Assembly (NCBI RefSeq): GCF_043641665.1
Contig: NC_092186.1
Coordinates: forward strand, 18,769,001-18,833,000
Source of the DNA: Enoplosus armatus
Taxonomy: Eukaryota > Chordata > Actinopteri > Centrarchiformes > Enoplosidae
Reading direction: 5' to 3'
DNA length: 64,000 nucleotides
The notes below the pieces were generated by a model. That model was not told the origin of the DNA. It was given only the letters and a program-made list of their open reading frames with translations, and did no database searches. Numbering within the stretch: position 1 is the stretch's first letter; each line of letters starts with the position of its first letter. This document shows positions 48,304 through 60,599 of the stretch, piece by piece. Both the position numbers and the translations under genes were made by a program.

Positions 48304-50823
48304 TAGAAAAACGTTATTGATTAACATAGAGGGCTTCTGTCCATCACTTAGAACTACATGTTTGACCCACATTGGTAAAGAGGCAATCATGCTTTACTGT
48401 GTAAGCACATTCATTCACAAGTGTCTACACAAGTGAGTATGTGTTTGAGTGCCTCTCACCTGTGATGTGATTTTAGCGTGAAGGGTGCTTCGGTCAAATG
48501 CTGCTCATTCCCAGCACTCGGCTCACTCAGAGCCTCATTTGACTGAACTCTTGCCTGCCTAAACAGGTGGCCACATCGAGAGCCAAACCAACCATGTAAC
48601 CCTCCGCTGGGCCCCCCGCCATGCTTCTACAGGAGCACATGGAGGATATGCTGTACTACAATGCCATGTGGTAGCCTAGACATTAGAGAGGCAGGCTTAT
48701 CACCACTCTCAAAATTAGATGGAGGATTTGAAAAGTGTGTTTGAGTGTGTGCCCAGGCTTATACTACTGGAGTTCTCTTTATTCACACCTCATTCAAATG
48801 ACCCTCTTTTGTCTGCAGATTATCCAGATTGTTGCATTGTTTCTGGTGCCTACATTGCCCAAATGTTGCCTCACTGCACATGTTGTCTTATTATTTCAAA
48901 TTCAAAAATGTTATTTTCTACTATATCTCTTTGTTTTTCATTTTAAAACTGCAAATGTGTCATGTACTTTCTTACTAGATTTAAATGCATAAGGGGTCAG
49001 TAATTGTATGTTACTGTGGGAATAAAATCAACCAATTTAAACAGCTGGTGTGACATTTGCATGTGGAAAAAGAGTAAAGATCTCACAACAACTATTGTCG
49101 AGTTGCTCTCGAGCAGCTAGGACCAGCAAAACAAGACTGTGGTTGTAACAGAAAAAACAGAGCTTTTGGAAAAGGTTTTTTTTTTAAAAAGCTTCCCATG
49201 AATAGATTAATTTACATTGTTGGGATTACTGTTTGTACTATGTTTTTAATAAGGTTTTTCGTGACAACATTCTACATTAACATTAGCTACAGAGCGCACA
49301 ATGTGGTGCAGCCATTAAATCTAAACTGGGGTAGTCCATCTTCCCGTCTACAAACTAATGAGGGGAATTATGAAAACCCAAACACAAGCTGGCTTCTTAG
49401 TGTATCTGTACAACTACATCTAAGCTTAACCATAGCTCCTTCACTCCAAACGCATGGAATGTGCTCTATTTGTAATGTGGTTGAACTGAGGCTCATTAAC
49501 TAGCCTGTCAGCCTGTCTTCATCGATCCATGTTTCCAAACAAAATCATTCCGAAGCTGCCCCCTTTTGTCAAAGATAGCTATTTATCGTGAACGCACTAT
49601 AGGAAAACAGCAGGTCTGAGATCAGTGTTCTTTACCCTCACTGTACTTCCAACTATCGCAAGGTAATGTTACCTAGCAACCTTAGCTAGCTAGCCAAACA
49701 GTCAGTAACACAGATACACAGAGACATTTAGGGATAATGTCAAGGAAGAAAGGTAAAAAGTTACTGCAAATATATAGTGTCTTGCAGGTGGTGGAGTGTG
49801 AATAAGAAGAGTTCATGGATTTTGGAAAATGTAGTCAGTGAATGCATTTTGTGCAAAAGAAATGATGTGATTCACAGTTTGGTCCACATAAACTTCTGTT
49901 TTGCTGACTGTGTGAAGAGTTTCCGCAATGTGACTTCAGTTTTAACCAATGCATGTTAGCAATTGGGGGAAAAAATTATTATTTTGTTTAACTGACTTTC
50001 TGGAAATTCATTTGGCGAGTGAGGGAAACTGTTTTTTTTGTTTTATTTATTTAAACACTTTTTAGATATCCCTAAACACAAACTGAATCTGTAGGGAAAT
50101 TATAGTATTGCTTCAGTTATTTTAAGATATACAGAATGCGTGTGTGTGATTACATGCATCCGCGCATGTTCTGGTAAGGTGGGAAATGTAAAGGATTATT
50201 GCAGTAAAAGACCACCTCACCACTGAACACAACCTCACAAAGGCAGGTGCTGCATCGGCCTTCTGTGGAGAGTAAATTACTTCAAAAAAGGTCATGGGTT
50301 GACATTTATCCAGAAAAACTATTTAAACAGAGCCTGACACCATGAAAACAGGACCTGGTTTTATCTGTGAGGATCTAAAGAAGAAGCAGAGCTTTGAACT
50401 TAAGCTTGGGTGTCTTTGTTCTGTTGCTGCTTGATTAAACACAAATGTTCTTTTGTACCTGGAGGGCCAGCTCACTGTGTGTGTGTACCGTATCATTTTG
50501 TCCTAAGGAAACAGGCACGGTGGTGACTGTGTGTGTGCTGTAATTGATGATTTTGACAAAATGATGGAAGCCATTTTAGTTAGTTCAACATTGTGCAGAG
50601 TCTGAGCAGGATAAGAGTATTCAGTACATAATTTGGCTTTATGTCATTGTACATTTTTGCACGTTTTGGGTAAAATTTGCATTTTATTCAAGCATGTAAG
50701 ACCAGAATATAAATCTACCCCTCTTCTCATTTCTCAGTTTGTACATCCTCGATTCTTTTCCTCATCTCCTCTCCTCGTGTCTTAGTCCCTCCCACCGTAA
50801 TTTTAAGCAACATGCAGTGTTAG
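48304..50823. other. Noncoding sequence, no recognised element
   Basis: AT-rich unique sequence. 48470-48620 is more GC-rich. CTTAGCTAGCTAGCC near 49681 is a local palindrome. No gene structure. Confidence 0.4.
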
Positions 50824-50895
50824 TTTTAGCTCAGTAGATATTACAGTATCTGTTACATAAGCAGGTGCAAGACTGTGTTTCTGAACTGGGAATCG
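50824..50895 (+). mobile_element. Possible tRNA-derived SINE head
   Basis: A-box-like TTAGCTCAGTAGAT (50826-50839) begins a 70-base stretch with tRNA-like spacing, ending GAACTGGGAATCGC where a B-box would lie. The B-box is degenerate, so this is a weak call. Confidence 0.3.
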
Positions 50896-52209
50896 CTTGC
50901 CTGCCCTCACTAACATTATTGACACCTACAGCACGTATTTTATACGTATTAGTCCAACTTGTTACATACATTATTATTGTTATTGTCACATTCTTTTTTT
51001 GTTGACTTGTACAACAGATTTTATATGTAATCACTGTAATTTCCAAAAATGCGTCAAATATAGTAAATCTAAAACACCGCCTCTGTCCTTTTTTCTCTTC
51101 TTTTCTTTCTTTTTTAAACCATGGCTAGTTTCAAAATCGCTGTTTTCAATCTCGCTGAACATGTTGTCTTTTTTACAAATCAAACTTGGGTCCAAACTGC
51201 TGTAGTGAAGGAAGGTGTTAAGTATGGGAACTGCCACATCAGTGAACACAACTGTAATCTAAGTCATGAGGATGAACGTTGGTTTTAGAAACTTGTAGAA
51301 AACTGTTTTTCTGAGGAATGAACAAATTCAGTGCGGTTGATGCTGTTGTTGTTGCCTCCAAACGGCAACTAAAAAGTTCAAACTGAGAAATTAAAGATGG
51401 AGTCAGTCGTGTGTGAGAGGGTCTTAAGCCTGTGGTTGTGTGTACGTGTGCACTTTGTGTGTATGTGCCACAGCCAACCAAGCAGAGCAGCGGTGGTCAG
51501 ACTTTTGCCTGGAATCACAAAGCCGAAAGCAGATAAAGGAGCAACTCAATTCCACAACAGCACTCGGTCCCAAGCCAAACGACAGCTTCCAGGAGGCTCT
51601 TAAGCCTCTTACAGGACTGGCTTCCCTCCCTTCCCTATCAGAGTTTTTTTTTTTCTTCCCCTCTCCCTTCAACCCCTCCTTCAGTCATCCATCTCTTAGC
51701 TGAGACAGTGTCGACAGCAAGGGCGGACATTAACGCAGTAAGCCAAGCATGATAGAGATGGTGGATTTACAAGACGAAATTGCTGAAAATCAATCAAATA
51801 AAACTTTACAGAGGTAGAGGAGGGGAAGTAAGGGAGGCCCTTGGGTATGCCCAAACATAATTGTATGTGAGAAATAAAAAATAAACATCAAACAAGCAAG
51901 CTGTGCTGCGCAGACAAATACACATAAGGTAGTGAATGGGGAATTGGCAGTGATGAGTGAACTTGTTCGACTTGAATTTTACCAAGTTGTTTCTTCAGGG
52001 AGTTTCTGGCTGCCTGTGATCATTTCAGGGACAAGTACACAGCTCACACTTGGCAGTATCACAGATTTCTGCTGCTGAGTGAAGCAACAAGCAGTCAGAC
52101 ATGTAAGAGGGGGGAGTGCGTGTGTGTTTGCGTGTATATTTGCATGTGTTTGTCTTCCTTTTTATAAAACGCACAGGCATTTACCCTGTGTTCGAGATTT
52201 AAGGTGGCA
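50896..52209. other. Noncoding sequence with pyrimidine tracts
   Basis: Contains T/C-rich tracts at 51085-51117 and 51645-51690. No gene or transposon recognised. Confidence 0.35.
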
Positions 52210-52560
52210 CAAGTGTCTTGTGTCTTTTTCATCAGCTGCTGGCAGAGATTGCAGGCCTCCATCCACCCAGGCAGCCAGAGTGATTGCTTCGCCACCGCCT
52301 GTCTTCACGCAGCGGGCCAAGATCCAAGCCCTCAGCAGCCACAGGCCTTGTCACAGTTAATAACATTGGCCCCAAAGATTTTTAACCGACTGAGCCTGCC
52401 ATAAATTCTCCCCCCAATAATTATTGATTAAATGCTTTCTCCTTGATAATGAAAAGGCACAAATCTCCCTCCTCTTAAAAGACAAGGAAGTAATCTAATC
52501 AGAGACTTACATACCTGCATCCCGATTGTTGCTTCAGAAATAACAACGATTTCAATCAAA
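52210..52560. promoter_or_regulatory. Conserved-noncoding-element candidate with homeodomain sites
   Basis: Unique sequence with a GC-moderate half followed by CCCCAATAATTATTGATTAA (52414-52433) and TAATGAAAAGGC. The clustered TAATTATTGATTA cores are typical homeodomain/PBX-type sites. Motif content is visible; conservation is inferred. Confidence 0.3.
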
Positions 52561-54384
52561 GGAGATATAACAGGAGATGTTGGAGATGTAAAGTAATAAG
52601 CAAAGCAGGAGTGAGTGAGGGAACGCGTTTCTGGCTTCTGAGTAATTTATCCTGCTGATTACTATCAGCAAAGTGCATTATTGATTCCATGCTTCTGTTT
52701 TTCTTGAAGAAACAACATGATATAGAGCGAGAAGCACGCACATTCATATGTGAGCGACTGGTGACAGATTGACGGCCTCTGTGTATGTAATTTATGATCG
52801 GTGAGGATCTGCCAGGCATAATTACATGCTGAGAATGGCTATGCTGACTGTTACAGGCTTTTTATTTAATATTGCCTGTTTATCAGCCCGCCGTGTCATT
52901 CACCTCCCACATTCATAGCTGCAGAAAAAACTGTTACAATGAGGAAGTAAATGAAACAACAATGTTTTGCTCTTCTCAGGACTGTTTTGGGCTTGTACAG
53001 ACAGTGATTGATTGGCATGCCCTGTTACCTGCACCTGCCAAGTTGGGACAAATGGTACCATCCTTAAGCCTGGGACAAACCTGAAGATTAGCTGAAACCT
53101 TTAAAGACTGGACAAGCCAGACAAAGATTGTGTCCACCAGTTTACACAGATCTCACAAGAACTCTTGTTGTCGTGTGCTCTAGTACCAAAACAACCAGCA
53201 GCTTACAGTGTTTGTATGCAGCTTCTTCCTTTATCAGTTGATACACCTTTATATGTGCCCTATTTGTCCTTTTTCCTCTTCTGTCCTCTCGAGCTCTGCC
53301 CATGTGTGCTACATCTTGACTGCAGAATAAGGTGCACCTGGCCTGGGAATGAAGTGCTGTAAAGCGACTGTGCCAGCATCACAAGAGAGGCACTTCAGTT
53401 GTCCTCTCACAGCACACCTCGTGTTTTTGCTCGCCATTCTTCTTCCTCTTTTGTTTATTTACCGGTACTGCAGGTCTCCCCCCGGACGGTCGTCGATGTC
53501 AGACGAAAATAGCAAACACATTTAGAAAAAATCTTTATGAGAGCGACTGTCAGCAACTGGATCCGAAGACTTAAGATTAGAATCTTTACATATCACACAT
53601 TATATAATTTTATCTGCCGACCGTCAACGCCAACAGACTGGAACAGATCAGGTCCTGCCTGCAAACATTGTTCATTTAGAAACCTTTAACAGCATCATGA
53701 AACATAATATAATAATAATAAGCCTTCCACCCAGAGTTTTGAGGTTTGGTTTATATTTTAATTGTTTCGAATTAAGGGTTTCAGTGACCCACAGTCAGTT
53801 TTACATGATTTTCCACCCTGACAACAATTAAAACAATAACATTATGGGATTTCTTTCTTTTTTTGGGCAAGAACAGTGTCAAATTTAAAGATCAAAATAC
53901 AAACAGCTTGAATCCAAAAACATCTCTTCCGAGCCTGTGGAAACCTGCACACTCCCTCATACCGTAAACATCAATGACCATATGGTCAGAAGGATCATAA
54001 TGCAAATAGGAGTTCCCGTGTTCATATCATCTACGTGCTTGAGAATGGTGTTCAATACCGCTCAGGTTGGGCAACATCATTCTCAGATCAATGATTTCAA
54101 CCTCAGCTGTCAATAGAAAGCAAAACACAAGTCACGTGGAACAGATGTAACCCTGCTAGCCTTTCAAACTACTAGTTTCGATAGAGCTGTCTTCTCCAAT
54201 CACACACAACTGCTAGGCATGATTTACAGCACAGTGTTTTGATTAATTACATTGGTGGTGGATGCAGGTATTCATATCTGGTTCAAAATCACCGCAGTAG
54301 AGCAGGTCAACTGTATATGGGGAAATTGCTTTTTTAAACCATATTTTCTCCCTGTGTGTGTTTCTTTTTTCCCCTGCCTTCCAG
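52561..54384. other. Noncoding sequence with a CpG-rich patch
   Basis: 53478-53555 has an unusual CpG density for this window (CCCGGACGGTCGTCGATGTC). 53700-53720 is an (ATA)n run. The end of the interval is the pyrimidine tract of the candidate exon that follows. Confidence 0.35.
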
Positions 54385-54484
54385 GCTATTGGCAGAAGAG
54401 AAGTCCTCTTATGATTCAGGGCGACGCTGTGCCGAGGAATGTATCTACAAATTGGAATAACAGGGTAATGAGGTGCAGATATGG
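54385..54484 (+). other. Candidate cassette exon, unrecognised
   Basis: Acceptor: TTTCTTTTTTCCCCTGCCTT then CCAG (54361-54384), the best in the window. Donor: ATGG|GTAAGC (GT at 54485), with an alternative CAGG|GTAATG (GT at 54465). One reading phase is open throughout (third phase, containing YWQKRSPLMIQGDAVPRNV). A second is open up to TAA at 54458-54460, and the first has an early stop. No family is recognised. Without transcript or alignment evidence it remains a candidate; it could belong to a long noncoding RNA. Confidence 0.25.
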
Positions 54485-57400
54485 GTAAGCCCTCAATCTT
54501 TGAGCTGTATTACGCTCTGGTCCCCTGATTATTGTCCCTGCTGACTCTCTACAGTAAGTGGTCCACAGCAATCATCTTAACTTGTTCGACCGTCAAAGAG
54601 TCCATATTGTGGGATGCCTCTAACCACACGACCACCGTGCCCTTGAAGGAAGCCGATCAATGAGAACTTTGCGGGATGTTGGGAGGCGCTGTGGATGGAA
54701 GGGGAGGAAAGGAAAAAGAAAGAGGGGGAGGTCAGAAATGAGCCTAAGGGATGTGGCTGCTGTAGAGCTGAGGGATCAATGAGTGATCACCAGCCATTAG
54801 GTTTTCTCTAACCCCCAGCTGACAACTTCACAAACACCCTCCCTCCCATCATGCTTAGATGTAACATGGATCTGTCTAAACGAGTGATTTAATCTAAACT
54901 GAAGAAAAAAATAAACTGAGTGTGTAAAATCATGTCTCTCTTAAAGACTCTTGTTTTTATTGTTTTCTCCATCTATGTTTCAAATGTTGTTTTGTCTTTG
55001 AATGCTTAATGTTCATTATTGTTCTATATCAGCTGACAAGAATAATAGAAAAGTGAAAATGTAACTATAAGTGAAATGATCTGCCTCATCAGAGAGCAGG
55101 CCTACACATTTAGTAGCTATGCAACACAAAAACAGTCCTTTACTTGTTATGTATAACAGTGACTCTACACAGGCAACAAGTCAATACCATCTATTTTTTA
55201 TGGGTATTGCACTGTTTGAAGTTGGAAGTATTTGAGGTTATCTACTATTCTGTTTAAAGTTGAATTGGAGTGTATATAGTTGTTTCTTAGAGATGGGTGT
55301 ATTGTAAATGGCACATCTTAAATGTTTTGATAAGCCATTTATTGAATACTTCAAATACCTGGCATAAAAACATAAAAACTATCAAGTATTAGACTCAAAA
55401 TCTTTTTAAAAACCTAATAATTAAAAATCTTCTTGATCTGGAATCTTAACTTATTAGCTTCAAAATCTATCAATCTATATATTTTTTTAAAAACAGGTGG
55501 GAATATATGAGATCATGTCATGTGCTTCTAATTAAAATCAACTGATTTTCCTCTTTTGTGTGTTGAGTATATTGTTCTCAGTTATAATCTGCCTCGTTTT
55601 GAAGATACGACTTTTTCACATGAACATTTGAGGATTCTTTTTCTGTTCTAATATGATCACTGTGCTTGCTGTCATGCAGGCAAAATTGAGATTTATAGTA
55701 TTTGGTTCCAGCAACTTAAAATGATTTGTCTAACATCTGAGGGAGGAAATCTGTTTCAACCAAGGGTGACCTGTTTAAGTGGTGACAAAAGGAAGAGCTT
55801 TGAAGAAGGCAGGAAGTGAAGGGATTGGGACCATTTTGGGGGAGAGTGGAAAAGAAGACAACAACCGTCTCAGCTTTCCAAGTTGATGGAATGAGATCCT
55901 GGCACATTTTGTGGATTTTGTTGCAGCTGTGATGCAGGGATGTAATATCTCGCTCGTGGACACTTGTCTGTTGATTGAACATATTAAACGTTTGTGATGT
56001 TAAACTCAAAGGAGAATGTTTTGTATATTCGCCTCCTGAAGGGAGTTTCTGCACACAATCATTCAAAGGCAAAAACTAATTTTTCAGTTTTAATTTATTT
56101 TTCTCTCCTACAGACAGTCCAACCCAAGTGCACTAAAGCAGGTCAATCACTCTACCAGCTTTAGAGATGCAGCTGTAGACATTCTGTGTATTTGTGTTTG
56201 AGTTGTGAAAAGAAATCACAGTAATGAAGAAGTGCAACATGAGAAATGCCACAGATTTGTGATGTTGTTCACATAGACTCACTTTACTTTTCGATGTGGC
56301 CCATAAATGTTTCTGCTGCTTTCTGCTTGTCCTTTAAAGACCACTTTCGTTGCCTGTCATTATTAGTTTAGAGCTGTGATGTTTTTTTTATTTATGTTAT
56401 ATTTTCGGTTAGCTTATTGGCCCAAATACAAGAGTACGGGGTTTTTGTTTGTGTTGTATTATGAGGGCTAGACATTTATATATTAACAGCATATGTATCT
56501 CTGGTGCTAACAACTGAGCCTGTAACTTTGAGAGTGTTTTATTATGGGTTATTTGTACCATTAATGTTGTTATTAAAGCTGGTGAGTTTCTACCTGTCCA
56601 CTTATATTGTGTCTGCTACTCACACCTGAAAGTGTCCGTTAGGTCCAGTTAAACCTACAGAGTTTTCTGCTGGCTCATGCTACATGTTTTGTTGCATACG
56701 GAGGAAATAAAGACAGGAAAGTATCTCCTCATGTCTCTTCCACAGAAAATGTCCATACAGAGTCATTTATGAAGTGGCTACAAAATGTGGTGTCATGTGG
56801 CGAACCCAAAAAATATTGTCTATAAACCAGTCGCTTCCAAAAGCTTGACAAGAGAGATATCACCAAACCCACTGATTAATGCAGATTCTGTACTGTATGT
56901 TATTTCCCAGTCAAGAACTCAATTTATACTTTTTTTTATTAAGATTGATTTCATCTATTTGTAAATGTTAAATGTGGTATATCTGCTCACCTTGATTCAT
57001 TCAGTGTTTCAGTGTTTGTTATCCAGACACAAGTGTTTCAACATGGAGTTTGTCTCATAATCAGGATTAGTTTGGGCCAGTGTGGTATTTAGGGACTTTC
57101 TGTACCCACACACCATTTAGAAGTGACACTGTTCTTGTCATCATTAATTTGATAATACTGAAGATATGAAAATATTTCTACCTTGAGCGAACAAACCTGA
57201 CCTCTTCCCCTCTCTTTACTGGGGAAAGCAATTTATTACCATAACATGACTCTGCAACATAATGTGGCAAAAACAAATGAGTTCAGCTGTTAAATTTCAT
57301 TTTACTAAAATCATCATTGAGGAATCCCACAAGCAAAGAGGCCTAATGTACCTGAGTAAATTTGATTATGACTTTCCCCTCATTGTGCTGACAACCTGGT

Positions 57401-57776
57401 GATAAAGAGTTGTGCAGAGGTAGTAGAAGCAACAGAGAAAGATTTGTTTCTGTATGAGTCTGTATCTGCAGCACCAGTTTTTCCTATTACCGTTGAGTCT
57501 GTTTTACAATTCGGTGTGACTAAAGCATGCTGGCACCCGAACACACTTTGGTTTTGACCCAGTTTTAAATGCTGCTGGTATGGCTACAGCGCTGTTTTTT
57601 AGTACTGTCCACACTTTCTGTGTAATGTAAAGATTAATCATGTCAGGTATGATACAGAAACTGTATCATTATAAACATATCAATATCAGTATGAGCACAG
57701 AGCAGCACAAGTGTAATGGAAAAACCTTGGGAGAAACAGAGAACACACAGGGATCAGTAAGATGCAGCTCTGCTGG
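54485..57776. other. Noncoding sequence, no recognised element
   Basis: 54560-54850 is unique and possibly conserved. 54900-57770 is AT-rich with only chance open frames. Confidence 0.4.
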
Positions 57777-58068
57777 TCGTGACCAAAGGTGACCGGGCCT
57801 TTGCTGTTAGAGCCCCCAGACTGTGGAGCAGTCTATTGAAACCAGACAGGCTTCATCATTAGCGTCTTTTAAATCCTCTCTTAAAACGTTATTTCATAGG
57901 TAGACGTTTATGAATTCTTAAATATAAGTTACTGAGTTTTCTCATTCTTCTCCTGTCATTTAACATTTTTTAACTTTATTTCATCCTGCTTTTCTTTTTT
58001 TCCTGTGAAACACCTTGTTACCTTGTTAAGAGAAATGCTATATAAATAAAGTTTAGTATTATTATTGT
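57777..58068 (+). mobile_element. LINE (L2/CR1-like) 3' end
   Basis: 57778-57901 encodes the familiar C-terminus of a fish LINE reverse-transcriptase ORF: VTKGDRAFAVRAPRLW, then after a one-base frameshift near 57852 SSLASFKSSLKTLFHR. A T-rich 3' UTR follows with ATGCTATATAAATAAAGTTT (58036-58055) and a short ATT-repeat end, the standard tail for this group. It is 5'-truncated and inactive. Family naming is by recognition, not by search. Confidence 0.8.
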
Positions 58069-58667
58069 AATTATATTACCAGAACTGCCATCAACTAATG
58101 CTTAATAGCTCATAATACACATGAAAAGGGAAAAAACAACACATTTCACATAACGCATATATGCCGCTTTGCATGAACAATTGATAGGAACAAAATAAAA
58201 AGAAATGACACCAAGGAAAAGAGGGAGAGGACAGGAAATCAAAGCAGTGATGAATTGAAGTTCTTAAGGGTTTATGTCACTTTTTTCCCCCTTTCCAAGC
58301 CAGGCTTTATGAAAAGCTTGATTTTTGCCAGCGCTTTGAAATAACTCAAAATATATATATATATATATATATTTCGTCCTCCTTTCAGAGGGAGGAATTA
58401 AATCACATGCATTGTGGCATTATCCCCATAGCATGCTCTGGCCGCTCCAGGAGATAACCCCAAGCAGACCTCCTCCTCCTTCAGTGGAGTGATTTCGCCT
58501 GCTGAGTGGATCCCTGTGGTCCACCAGCCTTTGAGCCTCCGATGAAAAGAAATACGTGCAGCTGGGCTAAACACGCCACAGACCAAACACACAGGCATAT
58601 ACTGTATATATATGTATATGTTTGATTGTCCTGAGACAGAAGTAGTTATAGAAACACACATGTAGAG
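58069..58667. other. Noncoding sequence with an AT repeat
   Basis: AT-rich. The only repeat is (AT)11 at 58351-58372, plus an interrupted TATATG run near 58600-58622. 58400-58570 is GC-moderate unique sequence. Confidence 0.4.
58351..58372. repeat. (AT)11 microsatellite
   Basis: Perfect AT run. Confidence 0.95.
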
Positions 58668-58740
58668 TATGTTTTCAGTCCAACTGCATTTCATTGTGTA
58701 TTGTATAATGACAATGAAGTTGAACTTTGAACCTTGAAGT
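58668..58740 (+). mobile_element. LINE-type 3' tail fragment
   Basis: TGCATTTCATTGTGTATTGT and ATAATGACAATGAAGTTGAA, followed by the slipped repeat CTTTGAACCTTGAA, match the end of a fish LINE group whose 3' UTR ends TTTCATTG...AATGACAATAAAG plus a short tandem tail. Confidence 0.5.
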
Positions 58741-58762
58741 TCTGCACAGTCAGACATGCACT

Positions 58763-58790
58763 CACACACACACAAATACACACACACACA
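58763..58790. repeat. Interrupted (CA)n microsatellite
   Basis: Two CA runs separated by AAATA. Confidence 0.85.
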
Positions 58791-59970
58791 TGCCATCAGG
58801 ACAATCAAACACAGGCAACAACATTAACATTATACCGCCCACTACACAGATCAGCAACAGCCCAATCCTACAACCCAGTAAACACAGAAAACACAGAGAG
58901 AGGTTTCCCAGGCAGCAAGGCATAATCGTGTTAACGGCTCTGAGGATGCTCAGCCATCAATAAGCAGCATCAAAAGAGACCTGCTGTTCGGTACAGATCA
59001 GCAGAGGTGCGATAGACGGATACTAAATGGGATCAATACTGCACACATTAAACAATATATGCAGTTTTTATTGGAACTGTTTTCGACGGGTCTTGATTCA
59101 ACTTTTTGATTTTTGGAGGCTGTAGTTTGTAGTTTTTTATAACCTTCATTGAATTTGGGTGTGGTCATCACGTTTTCTTTCATTGGGCCAAACGCTTTTA
59201 TTTCACTTTACTGCGCCTTTTGTAATTAAGGTTCACACAGCCTAATTACAAGCAAACTACAATTTGTAGATAATAGTCACCTAAAAAATCCTAGTTTTGT
59301 TGACCTGTTAACCCAAGAAATGGTATAGTACTCTTTTAAAACCAGCATCAGTCCAGTCTGCAGTTTCTTGCTTTTTGGCTTCTTCTTCAGATTCCATTCT
59401 GTCTCTTAATGAACAGAAAAAGAACAAGGCCTATATTTTCAGCCATCTTGGTACAGTAATGCATTTGCTACCTGATTTTTGCATGCTACTGTTCTCACCT
59501 TGTCAAAATCTAGGAGTTGAAAAAAGCTCTAAGATGTTCAGAGAACACAGTGTTCATACCCTGTATATGTCATCTGCATTGTATTGCCGGTAAATATACA
59601 GAAAATGCACCAAATGTGCCAAATGGGTTTCAGGGCCTTACCCATACACTTTCAACATACACACACCTTAACAAATGGTTGCACAGAACATATACAAATA
59701 ACTAGCTAGAGCTAGAAAACACCAAATACTCTTTTTCTTTCTTAAGACTTCCATCATAAGGAGCTGGTAACATCTATGACTCACCCTTGTAATAAGCAAA
59801 TCATTTCCCCCGATGTAGCACAATTTTACACACTGAAAAGCAACCGTCACTAGCTATAGTCAAGTCCATCATTCCTTTGATGCCCCATGTTCACTTCACA
59901 CATCGAACATTTGAACAAGCTCTGTTCTCTCCGGGGAAAAAATTACATGTGGCTGGATAAAACCAATTTG
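58791..59970. other. Noncoding sequence, no recognised element
   Basis: Unique, AT-rich sequence with chance open frames only. Confidence 0.4.
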
Positions 59971-60037
59971 ATACAGTGACTGTGTGGTCCCCAAACTGTC
60001 TATAATCCCCTTTCCCTTTGCCACACAGTCGCTCTGT
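59971..60037. other. Stable imperfect hairpin (17-bp stem, 33-base loop)
   Basis: Arm 59971-59987 (ATACAGTGACTGTGTGG) pairs with 60021-60037 (CCACACAGTCGCTCTGT). There are 13 consecutive pairs from the loop (one G-T), one C-C mismatch, then three more pairs (one G-T). The loop is 33 bases. The stem is shorter than a typical microRNA precursor, so I do not call it a microRNA. It could be an RNA structure in a transcript or a regulatory inverted repeat. Confidence 0.45.
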
Positions 60038-60240
60038 GCTCACTGCAGTATTGAGTTCAAATGATTGACATCATAATAGGCTCAGCTAAATTATGATAGA
60101 GGTCAAATTAGAATTTAATCATCTCCCTTTTACCCCCTCTCCCCTGAGGGCAAAATGAATAAACATGATTTTGTACGAGACTGATGGGCTGGTTATGCAA
60201 AAACTCTGATAACTCTCTCAATTTTTCTCTTTTGTTACAG

Positions 60241-60423
60241 CTTCAAAGAGCGAATGAGAGAGAAAGAAGCGGGGGTTAGTAATAAGAAAGTCAGAGATAT
60301 GGAGATGACGTTAGTATGGGAGAGATACTGCAGCACTTCTGTTCCACATCAATACTGGGTACAGGATTTTGTCATGATTTCCAATAAAGTCCCACAATTT
60401 TGTCAAGACATTCTGGCCTTGAA
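60241..60423 (+). other. Candidate exon after a strong splice acceptor
   Basis: CTCAATTTTTCTCTTTTGTTACAG ends at 60240 (given in part here: branch-like CTGATAAC at 60207-60214, then a pyrimidine tract, then ACAG). The phase beginning one base in is open from TTC through KERMREKEAGVSNKK to a TAA near 60433. A donor-like GGG|GTTAGT at 60274/60275 would instead give a 34-base microexon. The upstream 60060-60240 is unique and conserved-looking, as intron flanks of regulated exons often are. No family recognised. Confidence 0.2.
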
Positions 60424-60599
60424 TCGTGGATAAAATACGGATTCCTCTGTGTTGCTTTAATTGGTGAAAAATTTCCTACAGTCCTATAGTGGAGTACTGT
60501 ACGTTTCAAAATCAACCCTAAATTCACCTTGTGAGGGCTGGACACTGGTCCTACGTGTTAAGGTTTAGGACCCAAGTCTTGCACTGCTCTATCTTAAGT

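Noticed and set aside
58398..58808. 136-codon minus-strand frame
   Set aside because: Spans a CA microsatellite, a TA-rich run and a LINE tail.
59971..60037. MicroRNA precursor
   Set aside because: The stem is only 17 bp, too short for a standard 22-nt duplex, and no known mature sequence is recognised. Kept only as a hairpin.
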